32,353 nt of DNA from Akkermansia muciniphila (GCA_945901795.1 CAMDLP010000035.1:1-32353), one strand, 5' to 3'. Positions 14,836 through 21,960 are shown, numbered from the stretch's first letter. Program-made: numbers and translations. Notes: generated by a model not told the origin, from the letters alone.

Positions 14836-15588
14836 TCACACCCCGCGTTTATCGCCCCACAGCCGGATGTGCAGCCGGTCGCAAAACCGGAAACCCCGGT
14901 CGCGGCAAATTTCCGCGAGCCAGCCCGCGTGCCGGTCCAGATCCGCCGAGGCGCGGCCTTCCGGCATTAACAGCACGCGTTGCCGCGGGATTGCACGTGC
15001 GGTGCAAAGCGCCTCGATTTCCTCCAGATCCGCCGGCCCGGCCACCACGAACTTGAACCACGCCTTGGGCGAACTCGCGAAAAATTCGAGCGCCTCCGCG
15101 TTGAGCCGCAGCGACTCCGGCATACCCGCGTTCGAGAGCTTCGGTGAGACGTTGAACTGATCCACCGCCTCGTGGAAAGCGGGCGACGGGATGCGCGTCG
15201 CGTTCGTCTCCACCTCGAACTGGTGCTCCGGCTGGCGCTCACGGATGTGGCCGATCATTTCCAGAAACCCATTTTCCTGCAACAACGGCTCGCCGCCGGT
15301 GATCACCGTGCGCGGGCAACCGAATTCCAGAACCCGCGCCGCCGCCGCCGCCGGACCGATCTCAAAAGTCACCTCCGCCTTGCGGAATTTCGCGTATCCC
15401 GGCACCGCGTCTTTTTCATGAGGCCACGGCGTACCCTCGAAATTCCACGTGTGATCCGTGTCGCACCAGACGCAGTGGAGATTGCAGCGCGACGCCCGGA
15501 TGAACACGGCGGGCGCGCCAACGCTCACACCTTCGCCTTGAATGGTGTGGAAAATTTCAGGGCCGTCGCCAAGTTTCGCAAGTTTCAT
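14836..15588 (-). CDS. queE: 7-carboxy-7-deazaguanine synthase (radical SAM)
   Basis: 250 residues. QueE converts carboxytetrahydropterin to 7-carboxy-7-deazaguanine in queuosine biosynthesis. The sequence shows FHTIQGEG (13-20), the radical SAM cysteines CNLHCVWC (C35, C39, C42) then DT and TW, and TGGEP (97-101). FEVETNAT and NVSPKLSN are also typical of QueE. A GGGGG stretch about 5 nt before the ATG serves as Shine-Dalgarno site, one of the few clear ones here. No other queuosine genes are nearby. It diverges from the cobalamin adenosyltransferase gene, with 67 bp between starts. Confidence 0.93.
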   Translation of the reverse strand: MKLAKLGDGPEIFHTIQGEGVSVGAPAVFIRASRCNLHCVWCDTDHTWNFEGTPWPHEKDAVPGYAKFRKAEVTFEIGPAAAAARVLEFGCPRTVITGGEPLLQENGFLEMIGHIRERQPEHQFEVETNATRIPSPAFHEAVDQFNVSPKLSNAGMPESLRLNAEALEFFASSPKAWFKFVVAGPADLEEIEALCTARAIPRQRVLLMPEGRASADLDRHAGWLAEICRDRGFRFCDRLHIRLWGDKRGV

Positions 15589-15621
15589 GGACGCCCCCTA
15601 GAAATCACGGATGAACTCGGA

Positions 15622-15649
15622 TGGACATGAATTTTTCCGCTGCTAGCCT
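15622..15649 (+). promoter_or_regulatory. Promoter of the PduO-type gene, predicted leaderless
   Basis: TGGACA (15622-15627), 16-bp spacer, TAGCCT (15644-15649); the ATG used (15656) starts 6 nt after the -10. The predicted transcript begins at or within 1-2 nt of the start codon. Confidence 0.5.
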
Positions 15650-15655
15650 CCATGC

Positions 15656-16186
15656 ATGAGCATTATTACAGGCCGCGGCGATTCAGGGGAAACGGATTTG
15701 ATGTTTTCCAAACGCATCGCCAAAACCTCGCTCCGCGTCGAAGCGCTCGGCTCCGTCGATGAACTGAACGCCGCCCTCGGCCTCGCCCGAGCCGCTGAGA
15801 GCCAAGCCGACATCGTCACCATCATCGACGGCATCCAGGCGCGGCTCGTCGGTCTGATGGGCCAGCTCGCCACGCTGCCGGAGGACGAACCGAAATATTT
15901 GGAGAAAAAATACGCCTATCTCAGCCCGGAGGATCTCGAATGGGTCACCACCACCGCTCACGAATACGAAAAGCGCGGCGTCCGCTTCACCAGCTGGGCC
16001 CGTCCCGGCGCGGAAGGCTCGCTGGCCCGCGCGGGCTTGGATTATTCCCGCGCCGTCGCCCGCCGCGCCGAGCGCGCCGTGCTCGTTTTACACGAGTCCG
16101 GCCAACCCGTGCCGGAAGTCGTCAGATTGTTTTTCAACCGTCTGTCCGATCTGCTTTGGATCCTCGCCCGGGTGGAGGATCAGTGA
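15656..16186 (+). CDS. ATP:cob(I)alamin adenosyltransferase, PduO type
   Basis: 176 residues. The start MSIITGRGDSGET matches the ATP-binding TKTGDxGxT element, followed by SLRVEALGSVDELNAALG. The C-terminal half has ARAGLDYSRAVARRAERAV and FFNRLSDLLWILAR, matching the conserved RRAER and LNRLSDxLF segments that bind ATP and cobalamin. The enzyme transfers the adenosyl group of ATP to cob(I)alamin to make coenzyme B12. No B12 enzyme or riboswitch is evident next to it. A small difference is the GRGD in place of KTGD at the ATP loop. Confidence 0.92.
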   Translation: MSIITGRGDSGETDLMFSKRIAKTSLRVEALGSVDELNAALGLARAAESQADIVTIIDGIQARLVGLMGQLATLPEDEPKYLEKKYAYLSPEDLEWVTTTAHEYEKRGVRFTSWARPGAEGSLARAGLDYSRAVARRAERAVLVLHESGQPVPEVVRLFFNRLSDLLWILARVEDQ

Positions 16187-16230
16187 TCGCGGCAATTGAT
16201 TCGTAGATTTCCAAAGATTTCAAAAAGGGA

Positions 16231-16259
16231 TTGCCAAGTCCGGATCGAGTTCCTAGCGT
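16231..16259 (+). promoter_or_regulatory. Promoter of tRNA-Ser
   Basis: TTGCCA (16231-16236), 17-bp spacer, TAGCGT (16254-16259). The predicted start near 16266 is 6 nt before the mature tRNA 5' end. The -35 equals the one of the rpsM promoter, and the -10 resembles that of the PduO gene. Confidence 0.6.
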
Positions 16260-16271
16260 CCCGCCCTCCAA

Positions 16272-16358
16272 GGGCAGGTGTCAGAGTGGTCGAATGAGCA
16301 CGCTTGGAAAGCGTGTGTGGCAGCAATGTCACCGAGGGTTCGAATCCCTCCCTGTCCG
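16272..16358 (+). tRNA. tRNA-Ser (anticodon GGA)
   Basis: The acceptor stem GGGCAGG pairs with CCTGTCC (one G-T pair) with G as discriminator base. The anticodon stem CACGC/GCGTG encloses loop TTGGAAA, giving anticodon GGA, which reads UCC and UCU. A long variable arm (GGCAGCAATGTCACC region) is typical of class II tRNA-Ser, and the T arm GAGGGTTCGAATCCCTC is intact. CCA is not encoded. Length 87 nt. Confidence 0.96.
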
Positions 16359-16377
16359 CATTCGTTCGTGCTTGGTT

Positions 16378-16849
16378 TTACAAGAGCTGCTTACCGACGC
16401 GCAGTCGGTCCTTTAGTTTGTTGTAGTCCACCTTTTGAACGGGAACCTTGTCCGTGATCGCGATACTTGCGGCAGCACCGGCACTTTGGCCGAGGATCAT
16501 GAAGACCGGCTCCATGCGGATGGAACCGTAGGCGACGTGCCACGAGGATAGGCAGACGGGCACCAGCAGGTTGGCGCATTCGGCTTCCTTGGGAACCTGT
16601 GGATCGTGGGTGAGAAAATACAGCAGGCCTTGCTGATAGGTGACGTGTTCCTCAAAGATCTTTTCACGCAGTTCGTAAAGTTGGCGCAGGGGCACCATCA
16701 GTCCTCGACGAGCGGGCGACAGCGTGGAGAAGGAGCCTGCCTCGTAGGTTCCATCCGGCCAGAGGTAATTGCCGCCGACGTAGTCGGAAGAGAAACATCG
16801 CCATGGCAAGGGTGGCTGCGGGTATCAGGGATTTTTTTTCATCAGGCAT
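16378..16849 (-). pseudogene. FAD-dependent oxidoreductase, remnant with internal deletions
   Basis: The main open frame (16378-16809) keeps [28 protein letters not shown] and then jumps to [38 protein letters not shown] and a [10 protein letters not shown] end. These belong to a large verrucomicrobial/planctomycete FAD-dependent oxidoreductase family of about 500-600 residues. The region between [10 protein letters not shown] and ECANLLVP, normally well over 100 residues with the WPHQLYVREARRM part, is deleted in frame. At 16849 another frame starts with a signal-peptide-like [19 protein letters not shown], then shifts into the main frame, so most of the N-terminal FAD-binding domain is gone as well. 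The remnant ends 20 nt after tRNA-Ser. Confidence 0.85.
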
Positions 16850-17191
16850 TTTTCATTGGCCTTGCTCATACGGGACGTTTGGCCCGATTTTTCGCGGATG
16901 AAGTGCGCCCGTTGGACACCTCTGGTTTCCAAATCCGTTGAGCTGTGGCCGATTTTGGGAGCAGTTGGCCGGGATTGAGCCCTCAATATGGTTTCGATCT
17001 CTTGATTTTCAGTTATTCTCAGGATGTTCCCCGAGCGCGACTGCCGAGCGGGATCCCAATTTAACCGACTCAAATCAAAGCGGTTCAAATGATTTCCGTG
17101 GGGAATATTTCACCTCCTCCCGATCCGTTCTCCTCCGAGAGGAACGCGGTAAATCCGATCAACTGCTGCAACTTTTCGACTGGATCTGTTC
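16850..17191. other. Intergenic region without recognisable gene
   Basis: 342 bp between the pseudogene and the GYF_2 gene. No protein with family features, no tRNA and no clear promoter was found on either strand. It probably contains decayed sequence. Confidence 0.5.
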
Positions 17192-18652
17192 ATGCCGATG
17201 CAAAAATCCAAACCCCGAGTGGTGACCGAGATGAAATCCGCCGCGCAATTATGGGCGGAGGAAGAGGCGCGGGTGGTAATCGCCAAAGATAAAGCGGCGG
17301 TAGAGGCACAAGCGGCAGCCGAGACGAAGGCGGATGAGGAAATTTGGAACGCCGCAGCCAAAGAACGGGCGAGAGCGAAGGCCGCGGCAGCCACCGAGGC
17401 CAGAGCCGCGGAAGAAGCCAGAATCGCCGCCACCGCGCGATTGGAAGCCAAGGCGAGAGCCCAGGATGCGGAGGAAGCGAGAATCGCGACGCTGGAAAAA
17501 GCGCGGGCGAATGCCGAAGAAGAGGCAAACGCCAAAGCCCGGCGCGAGGCCAAAGCCGCCGAAGAAGCCAGGCTCGCCGAAGTTGCAAAAAAAAGAGCTG
17601 AGGAAGACGCAAAGGCCATGGCCGAAATCGAGGCCATGGCTGCGGAGGAAGCCCGCGTGGTGGCGTCGGCAAAGATCAAGGCTGAGATCAAAGCCAGAGC
17701 GGCGGAAGAAGCCAGGATCGCTGCGGAGGCGAAATCAAAAGCCAGGCGGGAAACAAGGGCCAAGGCCGCAGAAAACGCCAAAGTTAGAATACTGGCAAGA
17801 GCCCATGCGGCGAAAAAGGCCGGGCCCACCGAGGCACCGCCAAAAGCCGGGGAAGACGCGAGTGCTCAAGCCGAGCCGGAAACCACTCAAGCGGAGTCCT
17901 TCAAAAAGCGGAAGCCCGGGAAAGTCTCCTCCCAAAACTGCTGGTTTTACACCTGCCAGGGAGAGCGCCTCGGCCCGGTGAACTTTGAGGAATTGAGGTC
18001 GATGGCTACTAACTCATCACTCGATCCGCGGCTGGACATGGTGTGGCGGCAGAGCATGGACGCTTGGAAACCCGCCGGACAGGTCGATGGATTGTTCGAA
18101 CGAAACAACGTGTCGGTGGAGTCCAAAGAAACGCTCGCGCCACCAACCGGCTCGATTTTTCCGCCGCGGAAAAGCTCGCGCAAACCGACGTCCAAAAACG
18201 CGAGTTGGCCGGGCGCGCGCCGCCGGAGTTTCCTCATCGTCACCCTGCTCCTCCCCTTGGCCTGGCATTACGCGCTGGCGGCGGCCGGTCCGTTTCTGGC
18301 CACGCAGTTCGGGCTGACTCTCATGGAAAAAATTCTTCCCTACGCGGCGTTCCTGCCACTGGTGGCGCTGATCCATTTCGGCCTGAAGCGACTGGTCAAC
18401 CTCGGCATGAGCCGCCTGTGGTGCCTGGCGGTTTTCTTACCGGTCATCAATCTTTGGTTAGGCTACCGCTGCTTCGCGTGCCCGCCGGGATACGCCTATC
18501 ACAAGAAACTCGACGGCAGCGGAATCGCCCTCGCAATTGTCTATTGGATCGTCATGTCGGCGGTCGTCTTGATCCTAGCCGCCTGCGTCGCCATGCTCTG
18601 CGGCGCGATCGACAGTCCCGTGCTCCTGAAACAACTCCGCCGTCTGATTTGA
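17192..18652 (+). CDS. Ala/Lys/Glu-rich coiled-coil protein with GYF_2 domain and C-terminal membrane segment
   Basis: 486 residues. Residues about 12-212 are a long run of AEEARIAA-, KARAxAE-like repeats, predicted to be a continuous charged helix or coiled coil. A GYF_2 (DUF4339) domain follows at about 251-302: WFYTCQGERLGPVNFEEL, then a DMVWRQSMDAWKPAG part; this domain binds proline-rich or other peptide ligands. The C-terminal third (about 345-475) has four hydrophobic helices, with a WLGYRCFACPPGYA stretch between the third and fourth. Membrane localisation with the coiled coil in the cytosol is likely. Upstream ATG at 17192 is used; ATG 17198 is possible. Function unknown; the gene is alone between a pseudogene and the helicase. 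Confidence 0.75.
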   Translation: MPMQKSKPRVVTEMKSAAQLWAEEEARVVIAKDKAAVEAQAAAETKADEEIWNAAAKERARAKAAAATEARAAEEARIAATARLEAKARAQDAEEARIATLEKARANAEEEANAKARREAKAAEEARLAEVAKKRAEEDAKAMAEIEAMAAEEARVVASAKIKAEIKARAAEEARIAAEAKSKARRETRAKAAENAKVRILARAHAAKKAGPTEAPPKAGEDASAQAEPETTQAESFKKRKPGKVSSQNCWFYTCQGERLGPVNFEELRSMATNSSLDPRLDMVWRQSMDAWKPAGQVDGLFERNNVSVESKETLAPPTGSIFPPRKSSRKPTSKNASWPGARRRSFLIVTLLLPLAWHYALAAAGPFLATQFGLTLMEKILPYAAFLPLVALIHFGLKRLVNLGMSRLWCLAVFLPVINLWLGYRCFACPPGYAYHKKLDGSGIALAIVYWIVMSAVVLILAACVAMLCGAIDSPVLLKQLRRLI

Positions 18653-18710
18653 GAAAGGACGGCTAAATCCGGACTCGCCAGGATTTTCCCGAGCCATCAC
18701 CCTCGCCCGG

Positions 18711-19853
18711 ATGTCTTTCACCTCGCTCGGCCTCTCTCCCGCTTTCCTGAAAACATTGGACGCGGAGGGCTATTCCGAGCCGACTCCCATCCAGAAAGAG
18801 GCGATCCCGGCGGTGATCGGGAAAAAGGACGTGCTCGGGATTGCCAAGACCGGCTCGGGGAAAACCGCCGGCTACGTGCTGCCGATTCTGCACAACCTGC
18901 AAACGGCCACGGTCTCGCAGCATCGCGAGCCCACCGTGCTCGTGCTGGTGCCGACGCGCGAACTGGCGGACCAGGTCCACGAGGTTTTCCAAACCTTCCT
19001 GCCCGCCCTCACCGAGCGGCTGACCTGCCTGGCGGTTTACGGAGGGGTTTCTATCAACCCGCAGATGCAAGCCATCGGTAAGGCGAACATCCTGATCGCG
19101 ACTCCGGGCAGGCTGTTGGAACTGGCCGGGAAAAACGCCGTGCGGCTTTCGTCCATCGCCACGCTGGTGCTCGACGAGGCGGACAAGATGCTCAACCTCG
19201 GCTTCAAGGAAGAGGTGGACCGCATCCTCGCCCTGCTCCCGCCCAAACGCCAGAACCTGTTATTCTCCGCCACGCTCGGCGATGACTTGAGCCGGGTCCA
19301 GCAGGTGGTTTTGAGAAATCCGCAGGTCATCAAGATCACCGATGAAGCGGACGAAATCGATTTGATCCACCAGCTCGCTTATCTGGTCTCCGAGGAAAAG
19401 AAGGGCCCCTTGCTCCGCTACCTGATCAAGCACGGGGATTTGAAACAAGTCCTCGTCTTCGCCTCCTCCACCATCAAGGCGGACGGCATCGTCAACAAAC
19501 TGCTCAAAAACAAGATCCACGCCGCCTCCGTTCACTCCAAACTCAGCCAGCAAACGCGGCGCGACACCTTGCGGCAATTCAAGGCCGGCGAACTGCGCGT
19601 CCTCGTCGCCACCGACCTGCTAGCCCGCGGCATCGACATCGAGTTCCTGCCCTGCGTGATCAATTACGAGCTTCCCCGCTCGCCCAAAGACTACATCCAC
19701 CGCATCGGCCGCACCGGCCGCGCGGAAAATCCCGGTGATGCGATCTCCCTGATCAGCCCCGAGGAAATGGACCATTTCCAACTGATCCAAAAGAAGATGG
19801 GGAAACGCGTGAAGACCCTCAGCGGCGATCAGCTCGACTTGCAGGGGTATTGA
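18711..19853 (+). CDS. DEAD-box ATP-dependent RNA helicase, RhlE-like
   Basis: 380 residues. Q motif (TPIQKEAIP), motif I AKTGSGKT, Ia PTRELA, GG, Ib TPGRL, motif II DEAD (VLDEADKML), motif III SATL, then helicase domain 2 with VFASS, ARGID and HRIGRTGR. There is only a very short C-terminal tail after domain 2 (GKRVKTLSGDQLDLQGY), so this is a compact core helicase. It would unwind RNA in ribosome biogenesis, decay or cold adaptation. The last 108 bp are repeated at 22872-22979, see that entry. Confidence 0.93.
   Translation: MSFTSLGLSPAFLKTLDAEGYSEPTPIQKEAIPAVIGKKDVLGIAKTGSGKTAGYVLPILHNLQTATVSQHREPTVLVLVPTRELADQVHEVFQTFLPALTERLTCLAVYGGVSINPQMQAIGKANILIATPGRLLELAGKNAVRLSSIATLVLDEADKMLNLGFKEEVDRILALLPPKRQNLLFSATLGDDLSRVQQVVLRNPQVIKITDEADEIDLIHQLAYLVSEEKKGPLLRYLIKHGDLKQVLVFASSTIKADGIVNKLLKNKIHAASVHSKLSQQTRRDTLRQFKAGELRVLVATDLLARGIDIEFLPCVINYELPRSPKDYIHRIGRTGRAENPGDAISLISPEEMDHFQLIQKKMGKRVKTLSGDQLDLQGY
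19746..19853 (+). repeat. Direct repeat, copy 1 (3' end of the rhlE-like gene)
   Basis: The last 108 bp of the helicase gene match 22872-22979 at an offset of exactly 3126 bp, with 9 mismatches by direct comparison. Similarity starts within the ISPEEMDHFQLIQ codons and ends at the TGA. Confidence 0.9.
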
Positions 19854-19885
19854 GTGAGTAAGGGAACTGGCCGGAGTCCAATTTG

Positions 19886-19966
19886 AGATTTCCACTTGCA
19901 GCGATTCTCATTTCTGTCTGGAAAGACAACCACGCCCACCAAGTCCAAATCACCGATTACCACTGA
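19886..19966 (+). pseudogene. HigB toxin remnant (C-terminal end only)
   Basis: The frame ending at TGA 19964-19966 reads ISVWKDNHAHQVQITDYH at its end, which matches the C-terminal VWxDGxAxxVxIxDYH ending of HigB/RelE-type toxins. Upstream in this frame similarity disappears by about 19900, close to the end of the helicase gene. The stop is 6 nt before the ATG of the HigA-like gene, the normal higBA spacing. So the toxin has lost its N-terminal three quarters and should be inactive. Confidence 0.7.
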
Positions 19967-19972
19967 ATCCTC

Positions 19973-20263
19973 ATGAAAACCATGCCTCTTCCCAACGCCT
20001 TTGCCGAGACACTTCGCGAGACTTTTGATGAGTGGCCCTCCACCCAGAAGGAGATCGCCAAGGCCACCGGCATCCTTGCCTCCCACCTCTCCGAAATGAA
20101 GTCCGGTCGCCGCCGTTGCACGCCGGAATACGACCTCCGCTTGTCCCGCTTCTTCGGCATGGAAGAGGGTTTCTGGATGCGGCTCCAGCGTCACTACGAA
20201 ATGCAGCGCGTCCGAATCGAACTCGGCCAGCGCATCGATATGGAAGTGCACCCGGCGGCTTGA
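19973..20263 (+). CDS. higA: HigA-family HTH antitoxin, orphan
   Basis: 96 residues. An XRE/HigA helix-turn-helix is visible at about 24-60 (TQKEIAKATGILASHLSEMKSG in parts: QKEIAKATG, HLSEMKSGRR) followed by RLSRFFGMEEGFWMRLQRHYE, which is the HigA-type FG-xxxFWxxLQ-xYE segment. It lies 6 nt after a truncated higB, so it is an antitoxin left without its toxin; it could still repress its own promoter or guard against related toxins. An alternative internal ATG at 19982 exists. The preceding higB remnant is too short to be toxic. Confidence 0.88.
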   Translation: MKTMPLPNAFAETLRETFDEWPSTQKEIAKATGILASHLSEMKSGRRRCTPEYDLRLSRFFGMEEGFWMRLQRHYEMQRVRIELGQRIDMEVHPAA

Positions 20264-20293
20264 AATTTCCCTATCAAAACGGCACCTCGCCCG

Positions 20294-20631
20294 CCAGCTC
20301 TTCCTGCTGCGCGGCGGCGATGGTGTCGATCACGGGGAGCACACGCGCCCTCGCGTGTGCCATGTCGCGCCCTCGCGGCAGGGTCGGCTCGCATGACAGC
20401 TCAGGCCGTCCTCGTGATTCGACGCATGATTTCAGCGGGGGCGCTGAAATCCACACGCGAGGGCGCGTGTGCTCCCCTTGGGGTATTGGATCAAGAGCCG
20501 CAGCCGGTCGCGTTCCTGATAGTAGGGACGCAGGGCACCGAACAAGCGCGAGCGCACCGAGTCCACCTTGGACTTCTCCACCCCGTAATCCAGCTCCAGA
20601 TCCGCGAGGCGGCTGCGGGCGGCCTCGATGA
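20294..20631. repeat. 338-bp direct repeat, copy 1
   Basis: Bases 20294-20631 recur at 21554-21891, offset exactly 1260 bp, with 4 differences found by reading the two copies side by side (positions 20424, 20438, 20499-20500 and 20519 regions). The near identity indicates a recent duplication or gene conversion. Confidence 0.92.
20334..20477. mobile_element. 144-bp MITE-like element with 26-bp perfect terminal inverted repeats, copy 1
   Basis: The left end 20334-20359 (GGGGAGCACACGCGCCCTCG...) is the exact reverse complement of the right end 20452-20477. Each end is itself a hairpin (CACACGCG-CCCT-CGCGTGTG), and an inner hairpin TTCAGCG-GGGG-CGCTGAA lies at about 20432-20449. There is no ORF for a transposase. 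It interrupts a coding sequence, so it arrived by insertion. It could be a MITE or a REP/BIME-type element mobilised in trans. Confidence 0.8.
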
Positions 20632-20719
20632 GTCGTTGGTAATGCTCAAGCCCCGGAGAGCGGAAAAACACCAGTCCGGCGTCCTCCCGAAAAGTGCGAG
20701 CCGCCGGATTTTTGTGCCC

Positions 20720-20748
20720 TTGAACTCAAGGGGAATCAGTCATAGGTT
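20720..20748 (+). promoter_or_regulatory. Promoter of the second toxin-antitoxin pair, predicted leaderless
   Basis: TTGAAC (20720-20725), 17-bp spacer, TAGGTT (20743-20748). The ATG at 20755 is 6 nt after the -10, so the transcript would start at the initiation codon. No Shine-Dalgarno site is present. Confidence 0.6.
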
Positions 20749-20754
20749 TCTGCC

Positions 20755-20943
20755 ATGTCCACCAAGGAACTCGCAATGGAATCCATTAAGGGACTTCCCG
20801 AAAACGCCTCTTGGAGGGAAATCGAGGCCCGCATCCGCCTCCTTGCCGAAGTCAACATGGGCTGCGAAGAACTCCAGCGGGGAGAAGGAACGACCGTCAC
20901 CGACGAAAGCGAATTTCTGAATCTTGCAAGAGGTAACCGATGA
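20755..20943 (+). CDS. Short antitoxin (addiction-module type), paralogue of 23206-23391
   Basis: 62 residues starting MSTKELAMESIKGLPENASW, then EIEARIRLLAEV. The layout is a short helical protein typical of ParD-like/addiction-module antitoxins. It is clearly related to the antitoxin at 23206 (MSTKELAMETIKDLP). Its TGA overlaps the ATG of the toxin gene (ATGA at 20940-20943), giving translational coupling. DNA binding cannot be seen directly. The C-terminal tail (about 40-62) is divergent between the paralogues, consistent with binding of different toxins. Confidence 0.8.
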   Translation: MSTKELAMESIKGLPENASWREIEARIRLLAEVNMGCEELQRGEGTTVTDESEFLNLARGNR

Positions 20944-21248
20944 GACTCGTCCTCTCGCCCTCGGCAATTCGAGATTTGCAGGAGATTTCCGACTACACGC
21001 TTCAGACTTGGGGTGCGGAACAGGAAGATCGCTATTTGAAAGGTCTTTGGGGGAAGCTCGCCGAAATCCAGTCCAACCCGGCTTCCTGTCGGCTGCGGGA
21101 GGACCTCGCAAAAGGCTGCCGCTCTGCCCGACACGAGAAGCACGTCATCTTCTTTTCTATCGAAGGGCAGACGCTTGAGATCATTCGGATCCTCCATGGC
21201 GCGATGGACTTCAACCGCCATCTGGAGGATGATGATCTGCCGGGCTGA
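20940..21248 (+). CDS. ParE-type toxin
   Basis: 102 residues. LSPSAIRDLQEISDYTLQTWG is the two-helix N-terminal hairpin of ParE, followed by LREDLAKGCRSARHEKHVIFF and IIRILHGAMDFNRHL. It resembles the toxin at 8282-8596 over its whole length (shared TWG, DLA-GCR, KH-IF, RILH, MDF and RH). ParE toxins act on DNA gyrase. It is paired by a 4-nt overlap with a short antitoxin that is unrelated to the Phd protein used by its paralogue. Confidence 0.9.
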   Translation: MRLVLSPSAIRDLQEISDYTLQTWGAEQEDRYLKGLWGKLAEIQSNPASCRLREDLAKGCRSARHEKHVIFFSIEGQTLEIIRILHGAMDFNRHLEDDDLPG

Positions 21249-21272
21249 TGATTTGTGTCTGTCGACTGTATT

Positions 21273-21368
21273 CTAAAACGCCACATACCCCGCCAGTTCC
21301 CGCGCCACCTGGCTGTGGCGTCTCGCCGCAGTCCGTCTCCGGAGCGTCTCGCTCCGAGTCTTCTTCTA
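21273..21368 (-). repeat. Extra copies of the ELAGEVPF-type gene tail
   Basis: Read on the minus strand, two short frames end RELAGYVAF with TAG at 21273-21275 and ELVGSAPL with TAG at 21366-21368. Both resemble the ELAGEVPF ends at 20274 and 21471. Between them is the small hairpin GGAGCG-TCT-CGCTCC (about 21338-21354). They look like decayed tails of tandem gene copies. Confidence 0.5.
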
Positions 21369-21407
21369 TAACGGCGCGCTGCCCACCAACTCGTCTTCTT
21401 CAAACGT

Positions 21408-21465
21408 AGTCCAGGACTTCAGTCCGTCTTCTCTTCCAAAGCCGTCCGGACTGAAGTCCTCGACT
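21408..21465. repeat. REP-like palindrome (19-bp arms)
   Basis: Arm 21408-21426 (AGTCCAGGACTTCAGTCCG) pairs with 21447-21465 (CGGACTGAAGTCCTCGACT) with one mismatch. A single related arm, CGGACTGAAGTCTTCGACT, occurs at 27594-27612. Confidence 0.75.
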
Positions 21466-21553
21466 GCATTTCAAAACGGCACTTCTCCTGCCAATTCCCG
21501 TGCTTCTTCCGCCACCCGCTCGGCCTCGGCCCGCAAGTTGGCGATCTCTTGTT

Positions 21554-21891
21554 CCAGCTCTTCCTGCTGCGCGGCGGCGATGGTGTCGATCACGGGGAGC
21601 ACACGCGCCCTCGCGTGTGCCATGTCGCGCCCTCGCGGCAGGGTCGGCTCGCATGACAGCTCAGGCCGTCCTCGTGATTCGACACATGATTTCAGCGAGG
21701 GCGCTGAAATCCACACGCGAGGGCGCGTGTGCTCCCCTTGGGGTATTGGATCAAGAGTCGCAGCCGGTCGCGTTCCTGGTAGTAGGGACGCAGGGCACCG
21801 AACAAGCGCGAGCGCACCGAGTCCACCTTGGACTTCTCCACCCCGTAATCCAGCTCCAGATCCGCGAGGCGGCTGCGGGCGGCCTCGATGA
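21554..21891. repeat. 338-bp direct repeat, copy 2
   Basis: Second copy of 20294-20631, 1260 bp downstream, same orientation, nearly identical. The ParE pair at 20755-21248 lies between the copies. Confidence 0.92.
21594..21737. mobile_element. 144-bp MITE-like element, copy 2
   Basis: Identical ends to copy 1 (26-bp perfect inverted repeats at 21594-21619 and 21712-21737). It occupies the same codon position inside the duplicated gene fragment, so the insertion came before the duplication. The inner hairpin has GAGG in place of GGGG. Confidence 0.8.
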
Positions 21892-21960
21892 TCGAACGCT
21901 TGAATCGAATACCGCTTACGACGCCGCTGTGCTCGACAATTCCGAGAGTGAAGGTGCGGC

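Larger units (their letters stand above)
20274..20754 (-). pseudogene. Unrecognised coiled-coil protein, C-terminal part, copy 1, interrupted by a 144-bp element
   Basis: On the minus strand the 5' part keeps FREDAGLVFFRSPGLEHYQ, then IEAARSRLADLELDYG, EKSKVDSVRSRLFGAL and YYQERDRLRLLIQYPKG. The frame then runs into the 144-bp element (20334-20477). After the element it resumes as VIDTIAAAQQEEL and ends AGEVPF with TGA at 20274-20276. Compared with copy 2 it lacks the stretch EQEIANLRAEAERVAEEAR. No family is recognised. The upstream end near 20720 is out of frame with an EFKGTKIRR-like segment, so the gene is also broken there. Confidence 0.65.

Noticed and set aside
14737-14970. A 77-codon plus-strand frame containing KVARLIAKMKLGPSHPAF
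   Set aside because: It overlaps the 3' end of queE antisense and the start of the adjacent gene; there is no promoter or homology to support it.
15589-15655. A preQ1 or cobalamin riboswitch between queE and the adenosyltransferase gene
   Set aside because: The 67-bp gap is too short for a cobalamin riboswitch, and no preQ1-like hairpin with A-rich tail is visible.
20334-20477. Possible CRISPR repeat-spacer unit because of the repeated palindromes
   Set aside because: There are only two copies 1260 bp apart, both inside a duplicated block, with no regular spacers and no cas genes.
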